Source of the DNA: Rhizobium sp. Q54
GTDB taxonomy: Bacteria; Pseudomonadota; Alphaproteobacteria; SHVZ01
Reading direction: 5' to 3'
DNA: 35,618 nt
NCBI GenBank assembly: GCA_945871425.1
Contig: CAMBVS010000044.1
Span: 1-35,618 of the forward strand
Numbering within the stretch: the stretch's first letter is position 1; each line of letters opens with the position of its first letter. The translations under genes were made by a program, and so were the position numbers. Positions 1 to 8,513 of the stretch are shown here, in pieces. The notes below the pieces were generated by a model. The model saw nothing but the letters and a program-made list of their open reading frames with translations. It was not told the origin of the DNA and made no database searches.

Positions 1-356
1 TCGCCGCTGCGGTGCACCTCCAAGGGCTCGACCACGATCTCGCCGACGCGGTGGCGGGGGTTGAGCGAGCCGAAGGGGTCCTGGAACACCACCTGCATCT
101 GGCGACGGCGGGCGATCATGGCGCGGCGGTCGAGCCGGGTGATGTCCTCGCCCTGGAAGCGGACGCTGCCGCCCGTCGGCTCGACCAGGCGAAGGATGGT
201 GCGCCCCAGCGTCGACTTGCCGCAGCCGGACTCGCCGACGATGCCGAGCACCTCGCCTTCCGCCAGGCTGAAGCTCACGCCATCAAGCGCGCGGATGGTG
301 GTGCCGCCCGAGGCGTAATGGGTCTTGAGATCGGCGACCTCGAGAAGCTGAGTCAT
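1..356 (-). CDS. Dpp/Opp-type ABC transporter ATP-binding protein, DppF-like (3' part cut by window edge)
   Basis: This is the N-terminal part, about 118 residues, of a peptide/nickel-class ABC ATPase; the gene runs off the left edge. Reading the minus strand, the protein begins [14 protein letters not shown] and has a Walker A motif GESGCGKST near residue 43 and a Q-loop [13 protein letters not shown], which is typical of the oligopeptide/dipeptide ATPase family. In that family two ATPases (DppD and DppF types) energise one importer on the cytoplasmic face. The start codon overlaps the stop of the upstream DppD-like gene by four bases (ATGA at 353-356), so it is the fifth gene of a translationally coupled run beginning with the dimethylformamidase-like enzyme. 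The family call is firm; the substrate is inferred only from context. Confidence 0.93.
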   Translation of the reverse strand, partial: MTQLLEVADLKTHYASGGTTIRALDGVSFSLAEGEVLGIVGESGCGKSTLGRTILRLVEPTGGSVRFQGEDITRLDRRAMIARRRQMQVVFQDPFGSLNPRHRVGEIVVEPLEVHRSG

Positions 357-1309
357 GCCGCCGGGTTCCAGCAGCGAAGGCGATGCGGCGGCGCTTCCAG
401 CGGCGGCAGCTCGGTGGCGCAGCGGGGAAGCGCGAAGCCGCAGCGAGGGGCGAATATGCAGCCGGCGCCGCGGTCGGCCGGGGCCGGCACGGCGCCCGAG
501 ATCGACGGCAGCTTCCGACCCGGCGGGTTCGCCGCCGGCATGGTGTGGAGCAGCGCCTCGGTGTAGCGGTGTCGCGGGCCGGCGAAGAGCCTGGCCGAGG
601 GCGCCTCCTCGACCAGGCGGCCGGCATACATGACGGCGACGCGGTCGCAGAACTCCGCGACCACGCCGAGGTCGTGGGTGATCAGCAGCACCGCCATGCC
701 GAACTCGAGGCGGAGGCGACCGATCAGATCCAGGATCTGCGCCTGCACGGTGACGTCGAGGGCGGTCGTCGGCTCGTCGGCGATCAACAGGCGCGGCCGG
801 CAGGCGAGCGCGATCGCGATCATCACCCGTTGGCGCTGGCCGCCCGAGAGCTCGTGCGGATAGCGGTTCAGCTGGTTGCGCGCCGCCGGGATGCCGACGA
901 GGTCGAGCAGCCGCGTGGTCTCGGCGCGGGCGGCGGCGCCGCCCAAGCCGCGATGGACGATCAGGCTCTCGCCGATCTGGTCGCCGATGGTGAACACCGG
1001 GTTCAACGAGGTCATCGGCTCCTGGAAGATCATGCCGATGCGGTCGCCGCGGATCGCGCGCAAGGCGGGAAGGTCGAGCGACATCATGTCGACGCCGTCG
1101 AACAGGATGCGCCCATCGGTTATGCGCCCGGGCGGATCGGGCAGGAGGCGCATGATCGAGAGCGCGGTGACGCTCTTGCCGCAGCCGGACTCGCCGACCA
1201 GGCCGAGCGTCTCGCCGGGCGCAATCGAGAACGAGACGTCCTCCAGCACCGGAACCCCGTCCATCGCCACGCTCAACGACTCGACGGCGAGGAGCGGCGT
1301 CTCAGTCAT
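353..1309 (-). CDS. Dpp/Opp-type ABC transporter ATP-binding protein, DppD-like
   Basis: A 318-residue ATPase of the peptide/nickel ABC importer family, which hydrolyses ATP in the cytoplasm to power uptake. Visible motifs are Walker A GESGCGKS (residues 39-46), a Q-loop [12 protein letters not shown] (about 93-104), the ABC signature LSGGQRQR (154-161), Walker B LLIADEP (174-180) and an H-loop in [10 protein letters not shown]. The C-terminus carries the cysteine-containing oligopeptide-ATPase tail (GCIFAPRC), a segment found only in this subfamily. Length is normal (about 320-330). The ATG lies a few bases inside the end of the permease gene, and the stop overlaps the start of the DppF-like gene, so translation of all three is probably coupled. 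Context suggests the cargo is an amide rather than a peptide, but that is inference. Confidence 0.96.
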   Translation of the reverse strand: MTETPLLAVESLSVAMDGVPVLEDVSFSIAPGETLGLVGESGCGKSVTALSIMRLLPDPPGRITDGRILFDGVDMMSLDLPALRAIRGDRIGMIFQEPMTSLNPVFTIGDQIGESLIVHRGLGGAAARAETTRLLDLVGIPAARNQLNRYPHELSGGQRQRVMIAIALACRPRLLIADEPTTALDVTVQAQILDLIGRLRLEFGMAVLLITHDLGVVAEFCDRVAVMYAGRLVEEAPSARLFAGPRHRYTEALLHTMPAANPPGRKLPSISGAVPAPADRGAGCIFAPRCGFALPRCATELPPLEAPPHRLRCWNPAA

Positions 1310-2162
1310 GCTTGCTCGCGCGCGGATCGAGGATGTGGCTCAGGCGGTCGCCGACCAGGTTGACCGACATCACGGCGAGGAAGAGGGCGAGGCCCGGGAA
1401 GATCATGGTCCAGGGGGCGTAGCGCATGAACTCGCGGCCGGCGCTCAGCATCGCCCCCCATTCGGCCTGCGGCGGCTGGGCCCCGAGCCCGAGGAAGGAG
1501 AGCGTCGCCGTCGACAGGATCGCGGTGCCGAGGTCGAGCGAGCCGAGCACGATCACGATCGGCATCAGGTTGGGCAGCAGGTGCCGGCGCAGGATCCGTG
1601 CCTGGCTCGCGCCGACGGCGCGCGCGGAGTCGACGAACTCGCGGCCGACCAGCGTCAGCGTCGCCGAGCGCACGACGCGGGCGATGCGCGGAATGCCGGA
1701 GATGCCGACGGCGAGCGCCGCGTTGAACGCGCCGACGCCGAGCACGGCGACGATCAGGATCGCCAGCACGATCGCGGGGAATCCCAGCATCACGTCGAGC
1801 AGGCGCACGCCGATGCGGTCGACGCGGCCGCCGAGGAAGGCGATCACCATGCCGATCAGGGTTCCCGCGATGAGGCTGATCGCGACCGTGAGCAGGCCGA
1901 CGGCGAGCGAGAGCCGCGAGCCGTGGAGGATGCGGCTGAAGATGTCGCGGCCGAAGAGATCGCAGCCGAAGACGTAGTCGAGCGAAGGTGCGGCGAGGCG
2001 CGGGCAGACGCGCGTCGCGTTCGGGTCGTAGGGTGAGATCAGGGGAGCGAAGATGGCGCCGAAGACAAGGACCACGAGGATGATCGAGCCGGCGAGCGCG
2101 CCCGGCGTGCCGAGCGTGCGGGCGATCAGGCGGCGCGGCGGCATGATCGCGGTCGCGGTCAC
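1302..2162 (-). CDS. Dpp/Opp-type ABC transporter permease, DppC-like
   Basis: An inner-membrane permease of about 286 residues, the DppC-type half of the importer. It has a first hydrophobic helix after a basic N-terminus, the family hallmark ISPYDPN just beyond it, the DLFGRDIFSRILHGSR segment, and an EAA-type cytoplasmic loop (RAVGASQARILRRHLLPN) that contacts the ATPases. The chosen start is a GTG at 2160-2162 overlapping the TGA of the DppB-like gene (GTGA). An ATG six codons further in (2142-2144) is an alternative. The long open frame upstream of this point is only the shadow of the DppB gene. Length and topology match the family (280-300 residues). Confidence 0.93.
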   Translation of the reverse strand: MTATAIMPPRRLIARTLGTPGALAGSIILVVLVFGAIFAPLISPYDPNATRVCPRLAAPSLDYVFGCDLFGRDIFSRILHGSRLSLAVGLLTVAISLIAGTLIGMVIAFLGGRVDRIGVRLLDVMLGFPAIVLAILIVAVLGVGAFNAALAVGISGIPRIARVVRSATLTLVGREFVDSARAVGASQARILRRHLLPNLMPIVIVLGSLDLGTAILSTATLSFLGLGAQPPQAEWGAMLSAGREFMRYAPWTMIFPGLALFLAVMSVNLVGDRLSHILDPRASKHD

Positions 2163-3094
2163 GCGCGCCTCGAGCGGATGCGCGGGTCGACGATGCCGTA
2201 GAGGAGCTCGAGCAGCAGGTTGATCACGATGTAGGCGGTGGTGGTGTAGACGACCAGGCCCTGCACCAGCGGGATGTCCTTGGTCAGCACCGCGTCGATC
2301 AGCATCGATCCGAGCCCGGCGCGGGCGAAGACGCGCTCGGTCACCACCGCGCCGCCGATCAGGACGGCGAACTGCAGGCCGAGAAGCGTGATCGGCGGGA
2401 TGATGGCGTTGCGCATCGCGTGCTTGGCGACGATGCGCAACGTCGAGAGCCCCTTCGAATGCGCGGTGCGGATGTAGTCCTGCGTCATGGTCTCGATCAG
2501 GGCGCTGCGGATGAGCCGCGCCAGGCCGCCGGCGAGGAAGAGGCCGATGGTGATCGAGGGCAGGATCAGCGCGTCGATGCCGTCGCCGAGGATCGGGACC
2601 CATTCGAGCTGAAGGCCGAAGACGTAGATCAGCAGCATGCCGATCCAGAAGCTCGGCAGCGACACGCCGACCAGCGCGGTCGACATCGTCGCGGTGTCGA
2701 CCCAGCCATGCGGCCTGAGCCCCGCGGCGATGCCGAGCGCGACGCCGAGCAGGATGCCGACGAGAAGGCCGCCGAGGGCGAGTTCGAGCGACGGGCGCAC
2801 GCGTGCGGCGATCATCTCGCTGACTGGCTGCTTCGAGGAGTAGCCGTTGCCGAGGTCGCCGACGGCCATCTTCTTGAGGAAGGTCAGGTACTGGACGTAG
2901 ATCGGCTGATCCAGGCCGAGGCGCCGTCGCTCGTTGTCGAGGATCTCGTCGCTGACCGGCGTGCCGCCGAGCGCCAGCATGACGGGATCGCCGGGAATGA
3001 GTTGCAGCACGCCGAAGACGATGCTCCAGGTCAGGAACAGCGTCGGCACGATCCCGAGGATGCGCCTAAGGAACCAGGGCATCCGCAGCGTCAT
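2159..3094 (-). CDS. Dpp/Opp-type ABC transporter permease, DppB-like
   Basis: An inner-membrane permease of 311 residues. It starts with a basic FLRRILGIVPTLFLTW helix, followed by the family motif IPGDPV, the periplasmic segment with RLGLDQPIYVQY, and the EAA loop HSKGLSTLRIVAKHAMRN before the last helices. It pairs with the DppC-like protein to form the channel. The ATG at 3092-3094 overlaps the TGA of the dimethylformamidase-like gene (ATGA), which fixes the start. The open frame extends further upstream only as a shadow of that gene. Physical coupling of an amide hydrolase and an importer in one polycistron suggests that the transporter supplies the enzyme's substrate. Confidence 0.94.
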   Translation of the reverse strand: MTLRMPWFLRRILGIVPTLFLTWSIVFGVLQLIPGDPVMLALGGTPVSDEILDNERRRLGLDQPIYVQYLTFLKKMAVGDLGNGYSSKQPVSEMIAARVRPSLELALGGLLVGILLGVALGIAAGLRPHGWVDTATMSTALVGVSLPSFWIGMLLIYVFGLQLEWVPILGDGIDALILPSITIGLFLAGGLARLIRSALIETMTQDYIRTAHSKGLSTLRIVAKHAMRNAIIPPITLLGLQFAVLIGGAVVTERVFARAGLGSMLIDAVLTKDIPLVQGLVVYTTTAYIVINLLLELLYGIVDPRIRSRRA

Positions 3095-5295
3095 GGGAAG
3101 GGCCGGGGATCGATGAAGCGCCGGAGCACGTTCGTCGTCAGCCGGGCTAAGACGTTGCCGTAGGTCTCCGGCGGCAGCGATCCGACATAGGTCATCGAGC
3201 CGACGCTGAACACGGCGCCGCCGGAGGCGGTCTCGAAGAAGGTCATGTCGGCGCAGGACCACTCCTCCTGCGGCCGCGGGTGGCGATGCACCAGCATATC
3301 CTCGTTCACCCAGCGGTAGTCGTCGTGGATGACCACGCCCTTGGCGACGACGACGGCGTTGGGGGGCGTGCCGTAGCGGGGATCGGCGCTATCGAGCTCG
3401 AAGCCGGCCGCGCCGCCGCCCATGAATCCCGAGTCGCCGAATTTCGCGCCGGGGATCGCCGCATCCTCGATGCCGGCGGTCATGAACCTGACCCGCTCGT
3501 TCCGGATGCCGTCGGTGAAGCTGTAGGGGAACCCGAGGTGTCTTCCCTGCACCGAGAAGCCGATGCCGACGATCGCGTGCGAGGCCTTGCCGACCCGGCG
3601 CCAGAGCCCGCCATAGCCGCCGCCGAACTGGTTGTAGCTCTCGCCCGGCTCGGTCGCCCAGACGCGGATGCCGCCCTCGGCGCGGCGCACCTCGAGCGCA
3701 TGCGGCGTGTCCAGGCCGGGCTCGGCCCGCCAGTAGAAGCCGTTGCCGCCGAGATACATCAGCCGGCCGCCCCTGGCGAGGAAACGCTCGATCGCCTCCA
3801 GCATACGCTCGGAATGGTATTCGGGATGCTGGGCGCAGATCAGCACGCGGTAGGGGGCGAGCGCGTCGATACCTTCCTCGTGCAGGTCGTGGTCGGTGAG
3901 CACGTCGTGCGCGATGCCGGCGCGGTCGAGCCAGTCGATCACGTAGCTGTCGCAGCCGATGCGCCCGGTGCCCGATCCCTTCGGCGCCGGATCGACCAGG
4001 CTCATCTGCCGGGGCCGCGTGTCCAGCTGCGGGCGCAGCATCGAAGTGATCGACACCCCCGATCCGTCGGCATGGTAGTTGTACGTCGAGAGCCCGTAGT
4101 CGGGATTGAAGCCCGGTGTCTCCAGCAGCGAGCCCCAGGCGCGCGAGCGCTCCAGGATCTCGAGGCTCCGCTCCGGCCGCGCATAGCTCGAATAGACCTG
4201 GTAGCTGAATGTGGGCACCAGGAAGGCGACGTCGGCGGTGCGGGCGCCCTCGGCCGGACGGACGAAGAACGGGATGTAGTCCTCGCCGGCGTCGTTCTTG
4301 ATGTGGGCCGCGTAGAAGCCGCTCGGCCAGTCCCTGGGCACGTCGAGCGCGAAGCTCTCGGGCCAGCCGCAATCGCCCATGTCGTCGGAATGGAAGTGGA
4401 TGGCGCCGTACTGCTCGGGGGCCGCCTTCCAGTCGTGCACGGCGCCGGTCCAGCCGGCTCCTTTCATCGCGCGTGTCGGCAGGTTGACCAGGCGGCCATG
4501 CGCCGCCTGCGGGCCGACATCGACGATGCGCTGGGTTCCGATGCCCTGGCTGAAGTCCCAGTCGGCAACGACGGCGCCGCCGAGCGTCGAGATCCGAGGC
4601 CGCTCGATCTTGCCGTTGTAATAGGCAAGGAGGTCCTTGCCCTCCAGCGCCGCCGCGATCGTCACGGTCGCGATCCCGGCGAGCGGCGTCGGCGTCGCTG
4701 CCGCCTCGGCGCGGCCGCCGTCGACGATGACGCCGACCGGCGTGAGCGGCGTCTGCGACAGCGACAGCCGGCCGCCGGCGGCGATCGTGGCCTCGATCGC
4801 ATACCAGCGCCGGGCCAGCATCGGGGCGTCGACGGCGATGATCTCTCCGCCGATGCGGAGCTGCGCGCCGCCATGGGGGCCGAGCTCGAGGCGGATGGCG
4901 ACGCCAGCGACGTCGATGGCGATCAGCGACTGGCGGCCCTTGCCTGGCAATGTCGGCCAGATCGTGGCGCTCAGGCGGAGCCCGCCATCCTTCGGCAATG
5001 CCAGGGCCTCGATCCGCGCATAGCTTCCGGGAGATCCTGCGTGGAATTTTCCTTCACGGCGGCCGTCCAGCGGCGTCTTGAGCGGCACCTCGCGGTAGCC
5101 CGGCCCGTCCGGGTTCGGGTCGGCGCAGAGATGGCGCACGAAGCGGAGCGTGTAGGGCCGGTCTGCGGCGCTCGACACCATGAAGCGGAGGCGCCCGCCC
5201 GCCCGCGCGCTCCAGCGATCGACATAGCCGGTCAGCTGATGAATGTGCGGCCCCCACGGGCGACAAGCCTGTCGCCACATTTCGAATGATGCCAT
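3091..5295 (-). CDS. N,N-dimethylformamidase large (beta)-subunit-like protein
   Basis: A protein of about 734 residues (751 if the earlier ATG at 5344-5346 is used) resembling the large subunit of N,N-dimethylformamidase, an iron amidohydrolase that splits dimethylformamide to dimethylamine and formate. The first third reads as a concanavalin/LamG-like beta-sandwich. The rest matches the DMFase beta C-terminal domain, with aromatic-rich SYQVYSSYARPE and LSTYNYHADGS segments and CAQHPEYHSERM. From memory, the known enzyme binds iron through two tyrosines and a glutamate; the H-P-E triplet and nearby tyrosines are candidates here. No small-subunit gene is visible beside it. It heads the importer operon (4-base overlap). 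The start is uncertain: ATG 5293-5295 leaves 49 bases to the divergent gene, but no strong Shine-Dalgarno precedes any candidate. Confidence 0.85.
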   Translation of the reverse strand: MASFEMWRQACRPWGPHIHQLTGYVDRWSARAGGRLRFMVSSAADRPYTLRFVRHLCADPNPDGPGYREVPLKTPLDGRREGKFHAGSPGSYARIEALALPKDGGLRLSATIWPTLPGKGRQSLIAIDVAGVAIRLELGPHGGAQLRIGGEIIAVDAPMLARRWYAIEATIAAGGRLSLSQTPLTPVGVIVDGGRAEAAATPTPLAGIATVTIAAALEGKDLLAYYNGKIERPRISTLGGAVVADWDFSQGIGTQRIVDVGPQAAHGRLVNLPTRAMKGAGWTGAVHDWKAAPEQYGAIHFHSDDMGDCGWPESFALDVPRDWPSGFYAAHIKNDAGEDYIPFFVRPAEGARTADVAFLVPTFSYQVYSSYARPERSLEILERSRAWGSLLETPGFNPDYGLSTYNYHADGSGVSITSMLRPQLDTRPRQMSLVDPAPKGSGTGRIGCDSYVIDWLDRAGIAHDVLTDHDLHEEGIDALAPYRVLICAQHPEYHSERMLEAIERFLARGGRLMYLGGNGFYWRAEPGLDTPHALEVRRAEGGIRVWATEPGESYNQFGGGYGGLWRRVGKASHAIVGIGFSVQGRHLGFPYSFTDGIRNERVRFMTAGIEDAAIPGAKFGDSGFMGGGAAGFELDSADPRYGTPPNAVVVAKGVVIHDDYRWVNEDMLVHRHPRPQEEWSCADMTFFETASGGAVFSVGSMTYVGSLPPETYGNVLARLTTNVLRRFIDPRPFP

Positions 5296-5304
5296 AGTAT
5301 CATT
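5285..5304. promoter_or_regulatory. Inverted repeat AATGAT-N8-ATCATT at a divergent start region (operator candidate)
   Basis: A 20-base imperfect dyad with 6-base arms and an 8-base centre lies between the dimethylformamidase-like gene and the divergent binding-protein gene and covers the preferred ATG of the former. Its AT content stands out from the surrounding GC-rich sequence. The binding-protein gene has a good Shine-Dalgarno, GGGGAG at 5333-5338, six bases before its ATG. Position and symmetry suggest a shared operator; no regulator is identifiable for this cluster. Confidence 0.3.
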
Positions 5305-5344
5305 TGGGACTACCAGCGGTATGGCAACCTCCGGGGAGACTTTC

Positions 5345-6937
5345 ATGCGCCTGCGTCATGCCTCCTTCGCCGCGGCCGGAATGCTGCTCGCGGCCAGCGT
5401 CGCATCCGCCCAGACACCGGGCCTCACCATCACCTGGGCCGAGGACGACGCCAATCCCCGCACCTGGGATCCGCGCGTCACCCAGTCCCGCCACGAGACC
5501 CAGCTGATCTACCAGGTGTTCGACCAGCTCGTCGGCTCGGACGAGAAGAACGATCTGTTCCCCGGTCTCGCGACCAGCTGGACGCTCTCGGCCGACGGCC
5601 TCGCGCTGACGCTCAAGCTCAGGGACGACGTCACCTTCCATGACGGCACCAAGTTCAACGCCGAGGCGGTGAAGTTCACCTTCGACTCGATCCGCGAGCC
5701 GGCGCTCGGCAGCCGCGCCGCGATCGACATCCTCGGCCCCTATGCCGGCGCCGACATCGTCGGCCCCTACGAGGTCCGCATCCGCTACACCCGGCCCTAT
5801 GCGCCGGCGATCGCGGTGATGAGCGAGAGCGTGCTGTCGCCGGTGTCGCCGGCGGCGGTGAAGTCGCTGGGCGACGTCGGCTTCGCCGCGGCACCGGTCG
5901 GCACCGGGCCGTTCAAGTTCACGACCTGGGAGCGCGGCAAGCAGGTCATCATGGACCGCTACGATGCCTACAACTGGGCGCCGGCCTATACCAAGCACAA
6001 GGGTCCGAGCAAGGTCGCTCGCGTCGTCCACCGCTCCATCGCCGATGCCTCGACCCGCGTCGCCGCGCTCGAGCGCGGCGAGGCCGACGCCACCGACTTC
6101 ACGCCGATCCTCGACATGCGCCGCCTGGGTCAGGATCGCCGCTACAAGACCGTCCTGGTCCCGTCCTCGGGCCTGCCTTTCGGCGTGATGCTCAACTCCA
6201 AGCGCGGCGTGCTGCAGGACATCCGCGTGCGCCAGGCGTTCATGCACGGCTTCGACCGCAAGGCGCTGACCGACGACATGTATTTCAGCCTGATCGAGCC
6301 CGCCTACAGCGCGCTGTCGACGACCACGACCGGCTACTGGAAGGACGCCGAGAAATATTACCCCTACGATCCCAAGAAGGCGGCGGCGCTTCTCGAAGAG
6401 GCCGGCTGGAAGATGGGGCCGAGCGGCATCCGCATGAAGGACGGCCAGCCGCTCACCACCACCTGGCAGGTGCTGGCGGTGGTGCTGCCCGAAGTCGGCG
6501 TCGCCGCGCAGGCGGATCTCAAGAAGATCGGCTTCGATCTCAAGGTCGAGACCATCACCGGCCCGCGCTGGGACGAGCTCGTCTTCGCCGGCCAGCACGA
6601 GATCAACCCGCTGCGCTGGATCGCGGCCGATCCGAGCCTGCTCGAGGTGATGTTCCACAGCCGCAACCTGCCCGAGCCCGGCCGCTTCCGCTTCAACCTC
6701 GGCAGCCTCGCCGATCCGGCGCTCGACAAGCTGCTCGAGCAGGCGGGCGGTGAGATGGACCCGGCCAAGCGGAACGGGCTCTATGCCGACGTCCAGAAGA
6801 AGATCATGGACAACGCCAGCTGGTTCCCGATCCACAACCAGGTCAACTCGATCGCCTACCGCGCCAACCGCTCGGGCTACCGTCTCGCGCGCGCGCAGTG
6901 GAACATCAAGTTCTACGAGGTCGACGAGGTAAAATAG
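5345..6937 (+). CDS. ABC transporter substrate-binding protein, peptide/nickel family (SBP_bac_5)
   Basis: A 530-residue periplasmic binding protein of the DppA/OppA family that captures the cargo for the divergently encoded permeases and ATPases. A Sec signal peptide is visible: basic RLR start, alanine/leucine-rich core and an ASA-Q cleavage site at about residue 22. The mature part has the family pattern PRTWDPRV, the FPGLATSW and LKLRDDVTFHDGTKF blocks, GTGPFKF, and VRQAFMHGFDRKAL. ATG 5345-5347 follows a GGGGAG Shine-Dalgarno with six-base spacing. Usual family length is 500-550. Divergence from the hydrolase/transporter operon by a very short gap implies shared control. Cargo is unknown; a formamide-like or other N-substituted amide is a guess from the neighbouring enzyme. 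Confidence 0.93.
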   Translation: MRLRHASFAAAGMLLAASVASAQTPGLTITWAEDDANPRTWDPRVTQSRHETQLIYQVFDQLVGSDEKNDLFPGLATSWTLSADGLALTLKLRDDVTFHDGTKFNAEAVKFTFDSIREPALGSRAAIDILGPYAGADIVGPYEVRIRYTRPYAPAIAVMSESVLSPVSPAAVKSLGDVGFAAAPVGTGPFKFTTWERGKQVIMDRYDAYNWAPAYTKHKGPSKVARVVHRSIADASTRVAALERGEADATDFTPILDMRRLGQDRRYKTVLVPSSGLPFGVMLNSKRGVLQDIRVRQAFMHGFDRKALTDDMYFSLIEPAYSALSTTTTGYWKDAEKYYPYDPKKAAALLEEAGWKMGPSGIRMKDGQPLTTTWQVLAVVLPEVGVAAQADLKKIGFDLKVETITGPRWDELVFAGQHEINPLRWIAADPSLLEVMFHSRNLPEPGRFRFNLGSLADPALDKLLEQAGGEMDPAKRNGLYADVQKKIMDNASWFPIHNQVNSIAYRANRSGYRLARAQWNIKFYEVDEVK

Positions 6938-6948
6938 GCCCGCCCACC

Positions 6949-6981
6949 GCCTTCGCTCCGGCGACGCCCCGGAGCGAAGGC
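6949..6981 (+). terminator. GC-rich hairpin downstream of the binding-protein gene
   Basis: Perfect 13-base inverted repeat (6949-6961 and 6969-6981, seven-base loop) begins 12 bases after the stop codon. There is no following T-run, so it may serve as a pause or mRNA-stabilising structure, explaining higher binding-protein expression, rather than a classic intrinsic terminator. Confidence 0.5.
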
Positions 6982-7024
6982 CGGGCGACGGGATCGGTAC
7001 GCTTCACATCCGGGAATCCCTGCC

Positions 7025-7996
7025 ATGGCCGACCTGCCGATCACGCTGACCTGCGCCGACTACGCCCGCATCCTGCCGATGGCCGCCGGTATGATCGACA
7101 CGCCGGGGATCGCACTCGAGATGATCCTCGGCCGGTCCGGCAAATGGACCGACCGCGCCGAGATGCTGCGCCGCGCGACCCAGGATACGACGGTCTCCGG
7201 CGGCGAGGGCTCGATGGCCCAGCACCTCTATCGCATCGACAAGGGCGATCGCTCGCATGTCGGCCTGCCGCTGTTCCCGCTCCGCAACCTCTCTGGCCGC
7301 GACATCTATGTGAAGGCCGGCAGCCCGCTCAAAAGCCTGAAGGACCTCGCCGGCAAGCGCATCGGCACCTACAGCGTGACGGCCAGCGGCTCGATCTGGT
7401 ATCGCCATTTCATGCGCTGGGGCGGAGTCGACCCGAGCTCGGTCGACTGGGTGGTCGGCAACATCGACGAGCCCTTCGGTCTCTCCTCCATCGTGCCTCC
7501 CGGTGCCAAGACGGCACCCGAGGGCCGCTCGTTGGCATCCATGCTGATCGCCGGCGAGGTGGACGCGCTGACCAGCCCGCCCAGGCCCAAGGACTACCAC
7601 CCGACGAAGGGGCCTATCGCCCGACTGCTGCCGGACTTCCCTGCCGTCGAGGCCGCCTATTGGCGCGAGACAAGCTGCTTCGCCCCACAGCACCTGTTCA
7701 CCATCCGCCGCGAAGTGTGGGAGAAGAACCGCTGGATCGCGCGCGCGCTCACCGACGCCTTCATCGCCTGCGAAACAATGTTCACCACTGCCCAACGCAG
7801 CTTCCCCTACGCCACGCCTTGGATGGAAGCCGAGGTCGAGCGCACCGTCGGCATCATGGGCGAGGACTATCACCCGAACGGACTCCCCCGCTGCACGAAG
7901 GAGGTCGACGCCTTCGCGGCCGAGGCCCACAGGCACGGCCTGACCTCGCGCCGGGTGACGGTGGAGGAATTCTTCGCGGAGTATCTCGCCGCCTGA
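7025..7996 (+). CDS. 4,5-dihydroxyphthalate decarboxylase-like protein (periplasmic-binding-protein fold)
   Basis: A 323-residue protein with no signal peptide, resembling proteins annotated as 4,5-dihydroxyphthalate decarboxylase (Pht5-like), which share the type-2 periplasmic-binding/NMT1-like fold. Supporting segments are the LPLFPLRNLSGRDIYVKAGSPLKSL hinge-like region (about residues 81-105), LAGKRIGTYSV, and a domain-swap-like WYRHFMRWGGVDP stretch. Lack of a secretion signal argues for a cytoplasmic enzyme or sensor rather than a transporter subunit. It follows the binding-protein gene by 87 bases, beyond a hairpin, on the same strand. Members of this family often sit beside ABC importers for aromatic or heterocyclic compounds. 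Whether it decarboxylates anything here is unknown; the annotation is by family resemblance. Confidence 0.75.
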   Translation: MADLPITLTCADYARILPMAAGMIDTPGIALEMILGRSGKWTDRAEMLRRATQDTTVSGGEGSMAQHLYRIDKGDRSHVGLPLFPLRNLSGRDIYVKAGSPLKSLKDLAGKRIGTYSVTASGSIWYRHFMRWGGVDPSSVDWVVGNIDEPFGLSSIVPPGAKTAPEGRSLASMLIAGEVDALTSPPRPKDYHPTKGPIARLLPDFPAVEAAYWRETSCFAPQHLFTIRREVWEKNRWIARALTDAFIACETMFTTAQRSFPYATPWMEAEVERTVGIMGEDYHPNGLPRCTKEVDAFAAEAHRHGLTSRRVTVEEFFAEYLAA

Positions 7997-8026
7997 GGAC
8001 GTCGCGGGTCGGCCTGGGTCCGGGTC

Positions 8027-8058
8027 TGACCCTGGCTGTGTGAAAACAGCCAGGGTCA
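8027..8058. terminator. Strong bidirectional hairpin after the decarboxylase-like gene
   Basis: A perfect 13-base inverted repeat, 8027-8039 against 8046-8058, with the six-base loop GTGAAA. It lies 30 bases after the stop of the decarboxylase-like gene and 10 bases before the end of the opposing recombinase remnant. Position between convergent genes fits a two-way terminator; no long T-tract is present. Confidence 0.55.
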
Positions 8059-8068
8059 CAAGCTGACG

Positions 8069-8491
8069 CTATGTTGGCGCTTCTGCCTCGGCGGCACCGC
8101 TCCGCTCGACACGCGGTCTTTCGGCCGAGGCACGTGCTCGTCCGCACGACGTATGATGTGGGATTTCGTAGTCGAGTAGTTCGACGACCTCTTGCAGACC
8201 TTTCTCAAAGAACCCGTGCATGTAGTCGACGGCTGTCACGCCAGTCCGCTGATGGCCCACTAGGTTTGCGACTGCGGCTTCTTGAGCACCGGCGCGCTGC
8301 AGATGCGTATCGAAGCTGTGCCGGAGACTGCGGAAGACGAGCTTCCGCTCGCCGGCCTTCAGCCCGCTCGCTTCGATGTAGCGGGCGAACCACTTCCCGA
8401 CTGCTCCGTCATGCGCCTTGTACTTGTTGGATGTGAAATCGCGTCCAAAGTTGGACGCGATTTGGAGTGCGCCCCATGGGATGGACAGCAT
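8069..8491 (-). pseudogene. Tyrosine recombinase (phage integrase) remnant, C-terminal catalytic part only
   Basis: Only the last part of a tyrosine recombinase survives, about 140 codons from ATG 8489-8491. The region reads HDGAVGKWFARYIEASG, then KLVFRSLRHSFDTHLQ and VANLVGHQ, ending with VDYMHGF, which matches the box II (R-H), second histidine and catalytic tyrosine segments of phage-type integrases. The SAM-like core-binding domain and box I arginine are absent, and the usual histidine of the H-x-L-R-H box is arginine, so it is almost certainly inactive. Its truncated 5' side lies about 20 bases from the long palindrome at 8514-8621. It marks an old integration or deletion event between two catabolic clusters. 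The tail after the tyrosine helix looks like read-through into unrelated sequence. Confidence 0.72.
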
Positions 8492-8513
8492 GAAGGGATC
8501 GGGTTGACCCTCC

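Noticed and set aside
3280..5289. A 669-codon plus-strand open frame opposite the dimethylformamidase-like gene
   Set aside because: Antisense shadow: biased Ala/Gly/Asp/Arg content, no recognisable motif, and full overlap with a gene having clear family signatures.
5300..6835. A 511-codon minus-strand open frame opposite the first binding-protein gene
   Set aside because: Antisense shadow; the sense strand has signal peptide, Shine-Dalgarno and domain motifs.
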